Below the pieces are notes generated by a model, which was not told the origin of the DNA, searched no databases, and was given only the letters and a program-made list of their open reading frames with translations. A DNA stretch of 64,000 nucleotides, from positions 248,001 through 312,000 of the forward strand of contig NZ_QPJK01000001.1 of NCBI RefSeq assembly GCF_003337555.1, in the 5' to 3' direction. This stretch comes from Pseudorhodoferax soli. Its GTDB lineage: Bacteria > Pseudomonadota > Gammaproteobacteria > Burkholderiales > Burkholderiaceae_C. This document shows, one piece after another, positions 27,440-36,605 of this stretch. Numbering within the stretch: position 1 is the stretch's first letter; every line of letters starts with the position of its first letter. The position numbers and the translations under genes are program-made.

Positions 27440-28689
27440 CGGTCGATCTCTCCGAACACGATGTCCAAGGTGCCGATGATGGCCACGGCATCGGCCAGCA
27501 TGTGGCCGCGCGACATCTCGTCGAGCGCAGCCAGGTGCACGAAGCCGGGTGGACGGATCTTCAGGCGGTAGGGCTTGTTGGCACCGTCGCTGACGAGGTA
27601 GATGCCGAACTCGCCCTTGGGATGCTCGACGGCGGCATAGGCTTCGCCTTCGGGCACGTGGAAACCTTCGGTGAAGAGCTTGAAGTGGTGGATCAGCTCT
27701 TCCATGTTGGCCTTCATGCCCTCGCGCGAGGGCGCCGCCACCTTGTGGTTGTCGGTGATGACGGGGCCGGGGTTCACGCGCAGCCAGTCCACGCACTGCT
27801 TGATGATGCGGTTGGACTGGGCCAACTCTTCCATGCGGACGAGGTAGCGGTCGTAGCTGTCGCCGGTCTTGCCGACCGGGATGTCGAAGTCCATGCGGTC
27901 GTACACGTCATACGGCTGCGTCTTGCGCAGGTCCCAGGCGATGCCGGAGCCGCGCAGCATGGGGCCGGTGAGGCCCAGGTTCAGCGCGCGGTCGGCGTCC
28001 ATGACGCCAATGCCCACGGTGCGCTGCTTCCAGATGCGGTTGTCGGTCAGCAGCGTGTGGTACTCGCCGAGGTAGGTCGTGAAGCGCTTGGTGAAGTCGT
28101 CGATGAAGTCCAGCATGGACCCCCGACGGTTCTCGTTCATGCGCGCCAGCGCCTTGGCGTTCTTGATCTTGCTGACCGTGTACTGCGGCATGGTGTCCGG
28201 CAGGTCGCGGTAGACGCCGCCCGGACGGAAGTAGGCCGCGTGCATGCGCGCGCCGGAGACCGCCTCGTACATGTCGAACAGGTCTTCGCGCTCGCGGAAT
28301 GCGTAGATCAGGATGGTGGAGCTGCCGCAGTCGTTGCCGTGCGAGCCGAGCCACATCAGGTGGTTCAGCATGCGCGTGATCTCGGAGAACATCACGCGGA
28401 TGTACTGCGCACGGATCGGCACCTCGATGCCCAGCAGCTTCTCGATGGCCAGGCAGTAGGCGTGCTCGTTGCACATCATCGAGACGTAGTCCAGCCGGTC
28501 CATGTAGGGCAGCGACTGGATGAAGGTCTTGTGCTCGGCCAGCTTTTCGGTGGCGCGGTGCAGGAGCCCGATGTGCGGGTCGCAGCGTTGCACGACCTCG
28601 CCGTCGAGCTCCATCACCAGGCGCAGCACGCCGTGTGCGGCCGGGTGCTGTGGCCCGAAGTTCAGGGTGTAGTTCTTGATTTCTGCCAT
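27436..28689 (-). CDS. nuoD: NADH-quinone oxidoreductase subunit D
   Basis: 49-kDa-type subunit of 417 aa that lines the quinone site with NuoB. It begins with [20 protein letters not shown], which holds the quinone-site His, and ends in a conserved DIVFGEIDR. NuoC and NuoD are separate proteins here, unlike in Escherichia coli. It overlaps nuoE by four bases. Confidence 0.96.
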   Translation of the reverse strand: MAEIKNYTLNFGPQHPAAHGVLRLVMELDGEVVQRCDPHIGLLHRATEKLAEHKTFIQSLPYMDRLDYVSMMCNEHAYCLAIEKLLGIEVPIRAQYIRVMFSEITRMLNHLMWLGSHGNDCGSSTILIYAFREREDLFDMYEAVSGARMHAAYFRPGGVYRDLPDTMPQYTVSKIKNAKALARMNENRRGSMLDFIDDFTKRFTTYLGEYHTLLTDNRIWKQRTVGIGVMDADRALNLGLTGPMLRGSGIAWDLRKTQPYDVYDRMDFDIPVGKTGDSYDRYLVRMEELAQSNRIIKQCVDWLRVNPGPVITDNHKVAAPSREGMKANMEELIHHFKLFTEGFHVPEGEAYAAVEHPKGEFGIYLVSDGANKPYRLKIRPPGFVHLAALDEMSRGHMLADAVAIIGTLDIVFGEIDR

Positions 28690-28717
28690 GGGGTGTCCGC
28701 GGGTCGGCCTCGCGCCT

Positions 28718-29326
28718 TCAGTGCAGGCCGCCGTAGTTGTCTTCGCGGATCACGCGGGGCGTGATCTCGCGCGGCTCGATGCTCACGGGCTGGTAGACCA
28801 CGCGGCGCAGCTCTTCGTCGTAGCGCATTTCCACATGGCCCGACAGCGGGAAGTCCTTGCGGAAGGGATGCCCGATGAAACCGTAGTCGGTCAGGATGCG
28901 GCGCAGGTCCACGTGGCCATCGAACAGGATGCCGTACAGGTCGAAGGCTTCGCGCTCGAACCAGTTGGCCGAAGCCCACAGGTGCATGACGGACGGCAGC
29001 ATGGGCAGGTCGTCGTCGGTGCAGAACACCTTCACTCGCAGGCGCTGGTTCAGGCTCACCGACAGAAGATGCGAGACCACGCAGAAGCGCGGGCCTTCCC
29101 ACACCTCATCGCGGTAAGCCGAATAGTCGACGCCGCACAGGTCGATCAGCTGCTCGAACTTGCAGCCGGGCGCTTCGCGCAGGGTCTGCATGGTGTCGAT
29201 GTAGTCGGCGGCTTTGACAGTCAGCGTCAGTTCACCGCGCACCAGCGTGAGCGCGTGCACCTTGTCGCCCAGCGTCGTGGCAACCGTGTCCTTCAGGACT
29301 TCGAGATCAACAGCAAAGACGGTCAT
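28718..29326 (-). CDS. nuoC: NADH-quinone oxidoreductase subunit C
   Basis: 30-kDa-type subunit of 202 aa. The signature is [29 protein letters not shown] split over about residues 122-150, followed by G-H-P-F-R-K-D-F-P. It starts three bases after the nuoB stop. Confidence 0.96.
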   Translation of the reverse strand: MTVFAVDLEVLKDTVATTLGDKVHALTLVRGELTLTVKAADYIDTMQTLREAPGCKFEQLIDLCGVDYSAYRDEVWEGPRFCVVSHLLSVSLNQRLRVKVFCTDDDLPMLPSVMHLWASANWFEREAFDLYGILFDGHVDLRRILTDYGFIGHPFRKDFPLSGHVEMRYDEELRRVVYQPVSIEPREITPRVIREDNYGGLH

Positions 29327-29329
29327 GGA

Positions 29330-29812
29330 TCAGACGCGGGCAATGGTTTGGGTGCGGCGGATCTTCTGCTGCAGCTGGATGATCCCGTAGATCAGCGCTT
29401 CGGCCGTCGGCGGGCAGCCGGGCACGTAGACGTCGACCGGCACGATGCGGTCGCAGCCGCGCACCACGGAATAGCTGTAGTGGTAGTAGCCGCCGCCATT
29501 GGCGCACGAGCCCATCGACAGCACCCAGCGCGGCTCGGCCATCTGGTCGTAGACCTTGCGCAGAGCGGGCGCCATCTTGTTGCACAGCGTGCCGGCCACG
29601 ATCATGAGGTCGGACTGGCGTGGGCTGGCGCGGAACACCTCGGCGCCGAAGCGGCCGATGTCGTAGCGCGCGGCAGCCGCATGCATCATTTCGACCGCGC
29701 AGCACGCCAGACCGAAGGTCATGGGCCACAGCGAGCCGGTTTTGGCCCAGTTCACGACCGCGTCGTACGAGGTCGTGACGAAGCCTTCTTTGAAAACGCC
29801 TTCAATGGCCAT
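29330..29812 (-). CDS. nuoB: NADH-quinone oxidoreductase subunit B
   Basis: Peripheral-arm subunit of 160 aa that binds the terminal cluster N2. The ligand cysteines are present: C37 and C38 (GLACCAVE), C103 (GSCANGGG) and C133 (VPGCPPT). It passes electrons to the quinone. It lies 27 bases after nuoA. Confidence 0.97.
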   Translation of the reverse strand: MAIEGVFKEGFVTTSYDAVVNWAKTGSLWPMTFGLACCAVEMMHAAAARYDIGRFGAEVFRASPRQSDLMIVAGTLCNKMAPALRKVYDQMAEPRWVLSMGSCANGGGYYHYSYSVVRGCDRIVPVDVYVPGCPPTAEALIYGIIQLQQKIRRTQTIARV

Positions 29813-29839
29813 AGCAATTCTCCAGTTGCCCGAACAGGA

Positions 29840-30199
29840 TCACTCCCAGTCCAGGGCACCCTTTTTCCATTCGTAGACGAACCCGACGACCAGGATCGCC
29901 AGGAACATGACGACGGCCCAGAAACCCACGACACCCACGTCCTTCAGCGCCACGGCCCAGGGAAACAGGAACGCAATTTCCAGGTCGAACAGGATGAACA
30001 GGATGGCGACGAGGTAGTAGCGCACGTCAAACTTCATGCGCGCGTTTTCGAAGGCTTCGAAACCGCATTCGTACGGGGAATTCTTGGCCGCATCGGGCCG
30101 GTTGGGGCCGAGAAGATAGCCCAGCAACTGCGGTGCGATGCCGACCGCTATACCCACCAGGATGAACAAAAGAACTGGGAGGTATTGGCCGAGGTTCAT
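29840..30199 (-). CDS. nuoA: NADH-quinone oxidoreductase subunit A
   Basis: Membrane subunit of 119 aa with three helices and the family loop [22 protein letters not shown] (around residues 40-61), whose Cys sits near the quinone site. First protein gene of the nuo block, 64 bases after the 3' end of a tRNA-Leu gene. No strong promoter is visible in that gap, which is mostly filled by a 12-bp hairpin, so transcription may come through from secG or the tRNA. Confidence 0.96.
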   Translation of the reverse strand: MNLGQYLPVLLFILVGIAVGIAPQLLGYLLGPNRPDAAKNSPYECGFEAFENARMKFDVRYYLVAILFILFDLEIAFLFPWAVALKDVGVVGFWAVVMFLAILVVGFVYEWKKGALDWE

Positions 30200-30221
30200 C
30201 TGGGGACTTCTTCACCGCTGC

Positions 30222-30256
30222 GTCGGCATGCAAGCCCTGCTGGGTTGCATGCCGAC
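30222..30256 (-). other. Long hairpin between tRNA-Leu and nuoA
   Basis: GTCGGCATGCAA (30222-30233) and TTGCATGCCGAC (30245-30256) form a perfect 12-bp stem with an 11-base loop. No T-run follows on the minus strand. It could be a processing site that frees the tRNA 3' end, an attenuator, or an element protecting the 5' end of nuo mRNA. Confidence 0.6.
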
Positions 30257-30262
30257 TTAAGT

Positions 30263-30347
30263 TGGTGCCGTCGGCGAGACTCGAACTCGCACAGCTTTCG
30301 CCACTACCCCCTCAAGATAGCGTGTCTACCAATTTCACCACGACGGC
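30263..30347 (-). tRNA. tRNA-Leu (anticodon GAG)
   Basis: An 85-nt cloverleaf with an encoded CCA end. The acceptor stem is GCCGTCG / CGACGGC with discriminator A. The anticodon loop is TTGAGGG between CTATC and GGTAG, giving anticodon GAG, which reads CUC and CUU. It has the long variable arm of a leucine tRNA and GTTCGAGTC in the T arm. It stands between secG and nuoA, matching the secG-leuU neighbourhood known from Escherichia coli. Confidence 0.95.
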
Positions 30348-30472
30348 GGTTTTGTCGTGCCTGGATGGCATGAGGAACTTCGCTCTTGTCGAGCTAGTTA
30401 TTTGGCTTTCCAGACAGCATTCGAGTTTACCCTGAAACCGCAGGGTTCCCAGGCTGATGCCGGGGAAATTTC

Positions 30473-30498
30473 GCTGGCGCGTCCGGTGAGGCGCCAGC
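30473..30498 (-). terminator. Possible terminator or processing hairpin after secG
   Basis: On the minus strand GCTGGCGC / GCGCCAGC form an 8-bp stem with a ten-base loop seven bases after the secG stop, followed by GAAATTTCC. The short T-run makes termination likely to be partial. Confidence 0.45.
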
Positions 30499-30504
30499 AT
30501 GGGA

Positions 30505-30894
30505 TCACTGCGTCGGGATCTGGCCCGCACCCGAGGCAGGAACGGCTGGTGCGGCCGGTGCTGCGGGCGCCGAGCCAGCGGAACCCGGGATCTGCGAGGC
30601 CGGTGCCGGAGCTTCCTGCACCGCCCGCTCCAGCACGCTGCCCGCGCTTGCGGGCTGGCGGTTGCCGAAGTAGGCCAGTGCCAGCGTCGCGACAAAGAAC
30701 ACGACCGCCAGCACCGCCGTGGTGCGGGACAGGAAGTTGGCACTGCCGCTCGCACCGAACAGGCTGCCGGCGCTGCCGCTGCCGAAGGCGGCGCCCATGT
30801 CGGCGCCCTTGCCATGCTGGACGAGGATCAGGCCGATCATCCCGAGGGCGGACAGGATCTGCACCGCCAGGACCAAGTTCAACAACACATTCAT
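30505..30894 (-). CDS. secG: Preprotein translocase subunit SecG
   Basis: Inner-membrane component of the SecYEG channel, 129 aa. Two hydrophobic segments (about 3-22 and 55-74) flank the conserved loop VQHGKGADMGAAFGSG and GSLFGASGSANFLSR. The C-terminal 45 residues are a Pro/Ala/Ser tail, common in Burkholderiales. It follows tpiA by 24 bases and precedes tRNA-Leu. Confidence 0.95.
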   Translation of the reverse strand: MNVLLNLVLAVQILSALGMIGLILVQHGKGADMGAAFGSGSAGSLFGASGSANFLSRTTAVLAVVFFVATLALAYFGNRQPASAGSVLERAVQEAPAPASQIPGSAGSAPAAPAAPAVPASGAGQIPTQ

Positions 30895-30918
30895 CTCTGC
30901 AAAACCTCTTCAGACGCC

Positions 30919-31683
30919 TCAGCGGGCAGCGGCCACGATGGCCAGGAAATCCGGAACCTTGAGCGACGCGCCGCCGATCAGGCCGCCGTCGATGTCGGGC
31001 TGGGCCAGCAGGCTGGCCGCATTCGATGCGTTCATGCTGCCGCCATACAGCAGCGGGATGCGGTCGGCATGGACGCTGGCGGCCGCGAGCTGCGCGCGCA
31101 GCACGGCATGCACCTGCTGGGCCTGCTCGGGCGAGGCGGTCTTGCCGGTGCCGATGGCCCAGACGGGCTCGTAGGCAACCACGATCTCGGTGATGCAATG
31201 GCCGTTGACATGCACCACGGCCGCCAGCTGGCGCCGCACCACCTCTTCGGTGTGGCCGGCTTCGCGCTCGGCCAGTGTCTCGCCCACACAGACGATGGGC
31301 GTGATGCCCGCCGCCAGCGCACGCTGCGCCTTGGCCGCAACGACCTCGTCGGTCTCGCCGTGGTACTGGCGGCGCTCGGAGTGACCGACGATGGCGTAGC
31401 GCACACCGAAGTCGCGCAGCATGTCGGCGCTGACCTCGCCCGTGTAGGCGCCGCTGGCATGTTGCGACACATCCTGCGCGCCGGCCTGCACGGCCGTCTG
31501 GCCGGACAGCCAGCCCTGCACGGCCGCGAGGTAAGGCGCGGGCACGCACATGGCCACGTCGCACACGGCGGGCGCAGCAGCCAGGCCTTCGAGCACGCCG
31601 CGCACCAGCGCCTCGCTGCCCGCCAGGCTGGCGTTCATCTTCCAGTTGCCTGCAATCAGTTGTTTCTTGCTCATCTCGCTCAT
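30919..31683 (-). CDS. tpiA: Triose-phosphate isomerase
   Basis: Glycolytic enzyme of 254 aa interconverting dihydroxyacetone phosphate and glyceraldehyde 3-phosphate. Catalytic residues are present: K15 (AGNWKMN), H101 (VGHSERR) and E172 ([12 protein letters not shown]), and the phosphate loop is GGSMNASN. Two ATGs are possible, giving MSEMSKKQ (31683) or MSKKQLIAG (31674). The upstream one is taken, five bases after the stop of the oxidoreductase gene. It is in a unit with secG. Confidence 0.95.
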   Translation of the reverse strand: MSEMSKKQLIAGNWKMNASLAGSEALVRGVLEGLAAAPAVCDVAMCVPAPYLAAVQGWLSGQTAVQAGAQDVSQHASGAYTGEVSADMLRDFGVRYAIVGHSERRQYHGETDEVVAAKAQRALAAGITPIVCVGETLAEREAGHTEEVVRRQLAAVVHVNGHCITEIVVAYEPVWAIGTGKTASPEQAQQVHAVLRAQLAAASVHADRIPLLYGGSMNASNAASLLAQPDIDGGLIGGASLKVPDFLAIVAAAR

Positions 31684-31688
31684 CTTGC

Positions 31689-32675
31689 TCACCAGGTCAG
31701 CACGATCTTGCCGATGTGCTGGTTCGATTCCATCAGCGTGTGGGCCTTGGCCGCATCCGCCGCGGCAAAGCGGCTGTGGATCACGGGCTTGATCTGGCCG
31801 GCTTCGATCAGCGGCCACACATGGCGGCGCAGCGATTGCGCGATCGCACCCTTGAACGCCACCGGCCGCGGCCGCAGCGTGGAGCCCGTCACCGTCAGGC
31901 GGCGGCGCAGCACCAGGCCGGCATTGACCTCGGCCTTGGTGCCGCCCTGCACCGCGATGATGACCAGCCGGCCGTCTTCGGCCAGGCAATTGATCTCGCG
32001 CGCGACGTAGGCACCGGCGACCATGTCCAGGATCACGTCCACACCCTGGCCATCGGTCAGCTTGCGGGCCTCTTCGGCAAAGTCGGCAGTCTTGTAGTTG
32101 ATCGCGTGGTCGGCGCCCAGCGCCAGGCAGGCCGCGCACTTCTCGTCGCTGCCGGCCGTCGCGATCACGCGCGCGCCCAGCGCCTTGCCGAGCTGGATTG
32201 CGGTCACGCCGATGCCGCTGGTGCCGCCCTGCACCAGCAGGGTCTCGCCGCTCTGCAGGCGCGCGCGGTCGAACACGTTGCTCCAGACCGTGAAGAAGGT
32301 CTCGGGCAGGCTCGCGCCCTCCTCGTCGCTGAGGCCGTTCGGCACGGGCAGGCATTGCGCGATCGGCGCCACGCACAGTTCGGCATAGCCGCCGCCGGCC
32401 ACCAGCGCACAGACGCGGTCACCGATGTTCAGGCCCGCGGCACGCAATTCCTCGGCATCACCGGCCTCGATGACGCCCGCCACTTCCAACCCGGGAATGT
32501 CGGACGCGCCCGGCGGCACCGGATAGTTGCCGGTGCGCTGCAGCACGTCGGGCCGGTTCACGCCGCTGGCGCGCACGCGCAACAGCAGCTCGCCGGCGCC
32601 GGCCACGGGGTCTGGGCGCTCGGCCAGTTGCAGCACCTCGGGGGCGCCGTAAGCGGTGATCTCGATAGCTTTCAT
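31689..32675 (-). CDS. NAD(P)H-quinone oxidoreductase, PIG3/zinc-independent MDR family
   Basis: Soluble oxidoreductase of 328 aa. The N-terminal GroES-like part ([20 protein letters not shown]) is followed by a nucleotide fold with [18 protein letters not shown] (about 145-162). The catalytic zinc ligands of alcohol dehydrogenases are absent, as is usual for quinone oxidoreductases. The start [19 protein letters not shown] fits the family. It is encoded between pnp and tpiA, an order also common in related genomes. The natural quinone is unknown. Confidence 0.9.
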   Translation of the reverse strand: MKAIEITAYGAPEVLQLAERPDPVAGAGELLLRVRASGVNRPDVLQRTGNYPVPPGASDIPGLEVAGVIEAGDAEELRAAGLNIGDRVCALVAGGGYAELCVAPIAQCLPVPNGLSDEEGASLPETFFTVWSNVFDRARLQSGETLLVQGGTSGIGVTAIQLGKALGARVIATAGSDEKCAACLALGADHAINYKTADFAEEARKLTDGQGVDVILDMVAGAYVAREINCLAEDGRLVIIAVQGGTKAEVNAGLVLRRRLTVTGSTLRPRPVAFKGAIAQSLRRHVWPLIEAGQIKPVIHSRFAAADAAKAHTLMESNQHIGKIVLTW

Positions 32676-32697
32676 CGCGGGTCCTCGAAAGTACAAG

Positions 32698-32755
32698 GCA
32701 CCGGCCAGGTGTCGGTGCGGCCGGTGCGGTGTGCCGCGCCCAGCGGACGCGGCAC
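32698..32755 (-). other. Two adjacent hairpins between pnp and the oxidoreductase gene
   Basis: GCACCGGCC / GGCCGGTGC (32698-32727, 9-bp stem) and GTGCCGCG / CGCGGCAC (32731-32755, 8-bp stem) fill most of the 94-base gap. Neither has a T-run, so 3'-end protection of the pnp message or partial termination is more likely than a strong stop. Confidence 0.45.
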
Positions 32756-32769
32756 GTCGCAACGCGCGC

Positions 32770-34941
32770 TTACTCGGGCTGGCCGGGTGCAGCGTCGACC
32801 GGTGCGGACGAAACCGGCGCGGGCGCGGGCGCGTACGCCTGCGGCGCCGAGCGGTCCGCCAGCGCCTTCATCGACAGCTTGATGCGGCCCTTCTCGTCGG
32901 TCTCCAGCACCTTGACCTTGACGATCTGGCCTTCGCTCAGGTAGTCGGTGACCTTCTCGACGCGCTCGTGCGCGATCTGGCTGATGTGCAGCAGGCCATC
33001 CTTGCCGGGCAGCAGGTTGATCAGCGCGCCGAAGTCCAGGATCTTGGTGACCGGGCCTTCGTAGACCTTGCCGATCTCGACCTCGGCCGTGATCTGCTCG
33101 ATGCGGCGCTTGGCCATCTCGGCCTTCTCCGGATCGGCGGAGGCGATGGTGATGGTGCCGTCTTCCTCGATGTTGATCTGCGTGCCGGTCTCTTCGGTCA
33201 GCGCGCGGATCACGGAGCCGCCCTTGCCGATCACGTCGCGGATCTTCTCGGGGTTGATCTTCATCGTGAACAGGCGCGGCGCGAAGCTGGACACCTCGGT
33301 CTTGGCAGCGCCCATGGCTTCCTGCATCTTGGACAGGATGTGCATGCGGGCTTCCTTGGCCTGGGCCAACGCGACCTGCATGATTTCCTTGGTGATGCCC
33401 TGGATCTTGATGTCCATCTGCAGTGCCGTCACGCCGTTGGTCGTGCCCGCCACCTTGAAGTCCATGTCGCCCAGGTGATCTTCATCGCCCAGGATGTCGG
33501 TCAGCACGGCGAAGCGGTTGCCGTCCTTGATCAGGCCCATGGCGATGCCGGCCACGTGCGCCTTCAGCGGCACGCCTGCGTCCATCATCGACAGGCAGCC
33601 GCCGCAGACCGAAGCCATGGACGAGGAGCCGTTCGACTCGGTGATCTCGCTGACCACACGCACGGTGTAGGGGAAGTCTTCCTTGGTCGGCAGCACGGCG
33701 ACCAGGGCGCGCTTGGCCAGGCGGCCGTGGCCGATCTCGCGGCGCTTGGGACTGCCCACGCGACCCGTTTCGCCGGTGGCGAACGGAGGCATGTTGTAGT
33801 GCAGCATGAAGCGGTCTTCGTAGTCGCCCGACAGTGCGTCGATGCGCTGCGCGTCGCGTTCGGTGCCCAGCGTGGTGACCACCAGCGCCTGGGTCTCGCC
33901 GCGCGTGAACAGCGCCGAGCCATGGGTGCGCGGCAGCACGCTGTTGCGGATCTCGATGGGGCGCACGGTGCGCGTGTCGCGGCCGTCGATGCGCGGCTCG
34001 CCGGCCAGGATTTGGCCGCGCACGATGCGCGCTTCGATGTCGAACAGCAGGCCTTCGACCTTGACGCTGTCGAACTCGGTGCCGTCGGCCTTCAGCGCGG
34101 CCATCACTTCGGCGTAGGCGGCGCGGGTGGCCTCGGTGCGGGCCTGCTTGTTGCGCAGCTGGTAGGCGGCGCGCAGCTTTTCTTCGGCGACGGCGGTGAC
34201 CTTGGCGATCAGGGCTTCGTCGCGGGCAGGCGCCTGCCAGTTCCAGACCGGCTTGCCGGCGTCGCGCACGAGCTCATGGATGGCTTCGATGGCGATGCGG
34301 GCCTGGTCGTGGCCGAACACCACGCCACCCAGCATGACTTCTTCGCTCAGCTGCTGGGCTTCGGACTCGACCATCAGCACGGCGGCTTCGGTGCCAGCGA
34401 CCACCAGGTCCAGCACCGAATCCTTGCGGGCGGTCTGGCCGGGGTTCAGCACGTACTGGCCGTTGACATAGCCCACGCGGGCCGCACCGATCGGGCCAGC
34501 GAACGGGATGCCGCTGACCGACAGCGCAGCGCTGACGGCGATCATGGCGGCGATGTCGGCATCGACTTCGGGGTTCAGCGACAGCGTGTGGATGACCACG
34601 TGCACTTCGTTGAAGAAGCCTTCGGGGAACAGCGGGCGGATCGGGCGGTCGATCAGGCGGCTGGTCAGCGTTTCGTATTCGCTGGGGCGGCCTTCACGCT
34701 TGAAGAAGCTGCCCGGGATCTTGCCGGCGGCGTAGCCCTTTTCCAGGTAGTCGACGGTCAGCGGGAAGAAGTCCTGGCCGGGCTTGCCGGTGGTCTTGCC
34801 GACCACCGTGGCCAGCACCACGGTGCCGTCCATGTCCAGCAGCACGGCGCCGGTGGACTGGCGTGCGACCTCGCCGGTCTCCATGCGGACCGTGTGTTGG
34901 CCCCATTGGAAGGTCTTGGTGACTTTATTGAACATCGTCAT
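32770..34941 (-). CDS. pnp: Polyribonucleotide nucleotidyltransferase (PNPase)
   Basis: Phosphorolytic 3'-5' exoribonuclease of 723 aa, a core enzyme of RNA decay. Two RNase PH-like domains (about 1-220 and 310-550) flank the helical domain. A KH domain with IGKGG (about 565-575) and an S1 domain (about 620-690) follow, and the tail is a Pro/Ala stretch. The start [14 protein letters not shown] has a strong AGAGGAG site. It lies downstream of rpsO behind a long stem-loop (35016-35055), which recalls the RNase III-cut leader used for pnp autoregulation in Escherichia coli. Confidence 0.97.
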   Translation of the reverse strand: MTMFNKVTKTFQWGQHTVRMETGEVARQSTGAVLLDMDGTVVLATVVGKTTGKPGQDFFPLTVDYLEKGYAAGKIPGSFFKREGRPSEYETLTSRLIDRPIRPLFPEGFFNEVHVVIHTLSLNPEVDADIAAMIAVSAALSVSGIPFAGPIGAARVGYVNGQYVLNPGQTARKDSVLDLVVAGTEAAVLMVESEAQQLSEEVMLGGVVFGHDQARIAIEAIHELVRDAGKPVWNWQAPARDEALIAKVTAVAEEKLRAAYQLRNKQARTEATRAAYAEVMAALKADGTEFDSVKVEGLLFDIEARIVRGQILAGEPRIDGRDTRTVRPIEIRNSVLPRTHGSALFTRGETQALVVTTLGTERDAQRIDALSGDYEDRFMLHYNMPPFATGETGRVGSPKRREIGHGRLAKRALVAVLPTKEDFPYTVRVVSEITESNGSSSMASVCGGCLSMMDAGVPLKAHVAGIAMGLIKDGNRFAVLTDILGDEDHLGDMDFKVAGTTNGVTALQMDIKIQGITKEIMQVALAQAKEARMHILSKMQEAMGAAKTEVSSFAPRLFTMKINPEKIRDVIGKGGSVIRALTEETGTQINIEEDGTITIASADPEKAEMAKRRIEQITAEVEIGKVYEGPVTKILDFGALINLLPGKDGLLHISQIAHERVEKVTDYLSEGQIVKVKVLETDEKGRIKLSMKALADRSAPQAYAPAPAPVSSAPVDAAPGQPE

Positions 34942-35015
34942 GCGGTACTCCTCTTGGTTTCAGCGCGGCGTCGTGCCGGGCTGGGATGGAGACAGCGCCT
35001 GCGAAGGGACGATGC

Positions 35016-35055
35016 CATTCCACAAGAAACCGCGGCGCGGGCCGCTTGTGGAATG
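35016..35055 (-). promoter_or_regulatory. pnp leader stem-loop
   Basis: CATTCCACAAG (35016-35026) pairs perfectly with CTTGTGGAATG (35045-35055). The 18-base GC-rich loop can fold further. It lies 75 bases before the pnp start, in the place of the RNase III / PNPase autoregulatory hairpin known in enterobacteria. Confidence 0.6.
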
Positions 35056-35103
35056 ACACAGCGCGTACCCGCGCGTGGCATCTGTCGGTTTTTGAAGTGC
35101 AAA

Positions 35104-35133
35104 GCGCCTGAGCCAGCGAACCAACTCAGGCGC
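35104..35133 (-). terminator. Terminator hairpin after rpsO
   Basis: GCGCCTGAG / CTCAGGCGC form a 9-bp stem with a 12-base loop, 26 bases after the rpsO stop, followed by TTTGC on the minus strand. The short T-run suggests partial read-through into pnp. Confidence 0.65.
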
Positions 35134-35159
35134 CCTTTCGAACCTTCAGGCTCGGCGGA

Positions 35160-35426
35160 TTACTTGCGCAGACCCAGCTTGGCGATCAGGGCCGCGTAGC
35201 GGTCGTGGTCCTTGGCGTTCAGGTAGTCCAGCAGCTTGCGGCGGCGGCTCACCATGCGCAGCAGGCCGCGGCGACCGTGGTGGTCTTTGGCGTGGGTCTT
35301 GAAGTGGGGGGTCAGTTCGTTGATGCGTGCGGTCAGCAGCGCAACTTGAACTTCGGGGCTACCAGTGTCATTGGCGGCGCGGGCGTTGGCCTGGACGACC
35401 TCGGCCTTGATGGATGCTGCAATCAT
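35160..35426 (-). CDS. rpsO: 30S ribosomal protein S15
   Basis: Ribosomal protein of 88 aa that binds 16S rRNA early in assembly. The core [18 protein letters not shown] and [19 protein letters not shown] is highly conserved, and the end is LGLRK. The start [10 protein letters not shown] gives the family length. It stands before pnp, the usual order. Its 5' leader is about 125 bases and holds a hairpin that could serve S15 autoregulation. Confidence 0.97.
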   Translation of the reverse strand: MIAASIKAEVVQANARAANDTGSPEVQVALLTARINELTPHFKTHAKDHHGRRGLLRMVSRRRKLLDYLNAKDHDRYAALIAKLGLRK

Positions 35427-35502
35427 GGATTTTCCAGGATGGACCGGAGCCCGACGCATCTCGCCACGTACGGCAAGGGCAGGTTCCGGAGGTTTTCACT
35501 TG

Positions 35503-35530
35503 CGTTGGCCGACGGAACTGACTGCCAACG
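35503..35530 (-). promoter_or_regulatory. Hairpin in the rpsO leader
   Basis: CGTTGGC / GCCAACG form a 7-bp stem with a 14-base loop in the predicted 5' leader of rpsO, about 80 bases before the start codon. It may take part in S15 feedback control, which uses structured leaders in several bacteria. This rests on position and pairing only. Confidence 0.4.
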
Positions 35531-35558
35531 TGCGCCTTGCACGAGGCAAAGCTCAAAG

Positions 35559-35564
35559 ATTATA
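35559..35564 (-). promoter_or_regulatory. -10 element of the rpsO promoter (TATAAT)
   Basis: A perfect consensus -10 hexamer on the minus strand, 133 bases before the rpsO ATG and between rpsO and the preceding metallopeptidase gene. No good -35 is present at 16-18 bases, where the peptidase coding sequence ends. Confidence 0.55.
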
Positions 35565-35573
35565 GCGCGGTGC

Positions 35574-36452
35574 TCAGAGCGCGCTGGCCGAGAAGGTGTC
35601 GCAGGCCTTCACGCTGCCGGATTTCAGGCCATTGGAGAACCAGCGCTGGCGCTGGGCGCTGCTGCCGTGCGTGAAGCTCTCGGGCACCACGGCGCCACCG
35701 CTGCCGCGCTGCAGCGCGTCGTCACCGATCTTGGCGGCGGCGTTCATGGCCGCCTCGATGTCGCCGTTCTCCAGGATCTGGCGCGCGTCCTGCGCCTTGT
35801 TCGCCCATACACCGGCAAAACAGTCGGCCTGCAGTTCCAGGCGCACGCTCATGCCGTTGTACTGCACCTCGCTCATGCGCTGGCGCATCTGGTCCATCTT
35901 GGCCGTGATCCCGAGCAGGTTCTGCACATGGTGGCCCACCTCGTGGGCAATCACATAGGCCTGTGCGAACTCGCCCGGCGCGCCCAGGCGGTTCTTCAGG
36001 GTCTCGTAGAAGCCCAGGTCGATATAGACCTTCTGGTCGGCCGGGCAGTAGAACGGCCCCATGGCGGCCTGGCCCTGGCCGCAGGCGGTGCGCGTGGCGC
36101 CGCGGAACAGCACGAGCGTGGGGTCGCGGTACTGGCCACCGGCCTCGGTGAAGAGCTTGCGCCAGACGTCCTCGGTGTCGGCCAGCACGGTGGAGACGAA
36201 CTTGGCCATCTGGTCGTCGGCCGGCGGGCGCTGCGCCGGTGCCTGCGGCTGCTCGATGGCCACTGGCCCGCCCCCGCTGAGCATGCCCAGCAAGGTCAGC
36301 GGGTTGACGCCTAGCACCCAGCCGCCCACCAGCGCGATCACGATGGTGCCGATGCCGATGCTGCGGCCACCGAACACGGGACGGCCACCGCCGCCCCCCT
36401 GCCCGCGCCGGTCTTCAACGTTCTCCGATTCCCGATTTCCTTCCCAGCGCAT
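35574..36452 (-). CDS. Neutral zinc metallopeptidase, KPN_02809/YpfJ family
   Basis: Membrane-anchored putative peptidase of 292 aa. A hydrophilic Gly-rich N-terminus (residues 1-30) leads to one membrane segment (about 31-50) and a Pro/Gln linker. The catalytic domain has HEVGH at 170-174, the HExxH zinc motif, and an LQADCFAG segment with the likely third ligand. The start MRWEGNRESENVEDRRG is preceded by AGGAGA. Substrates of this family are not well known. It is divergent from the response-regulator cyclase. Confidence 0.9.
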   Translation of the reverse strand: MRWEGNRESENVEDRRGQGGGGGRPVFGGRSIGIGTIVIALVGGWVLGVNPLTLLGMLSGGGPVAIEQPQAPAQRPPADDQMAKFVSTVLADTEDVWRKLFTEAGGQYRDPTLVLFRGATRTACGQGQAAMGPFYCPADQKVYIDLGFYETLKNRLGAPGEFAQAYVIAHEVGHHVQNLLGITAKMDQMRQRMSEVQYNGMSVRLELQADCFAGVWANKAQDARQILENGDIEAAMNAAAKIGDDALQRGSGGAVVPESFTHGSSAQRQRWFSNGLKSGSVKACDTFSASAL

Positions 36453-36605
36453 GGGTCTCTCCTGCCTTGTGGTGGCGCGATGGTACCGCTCGTCCGGCGG
36501 CCGGGCGGGCGCCGGCCAACACCAATGTTTCGGCATGTACGATGCACCGCGGATGCCGGCCCCGCCCGGCCCCTGGCACCGCCGCACTCCGAAGGAAGCC
36601 TGCCG

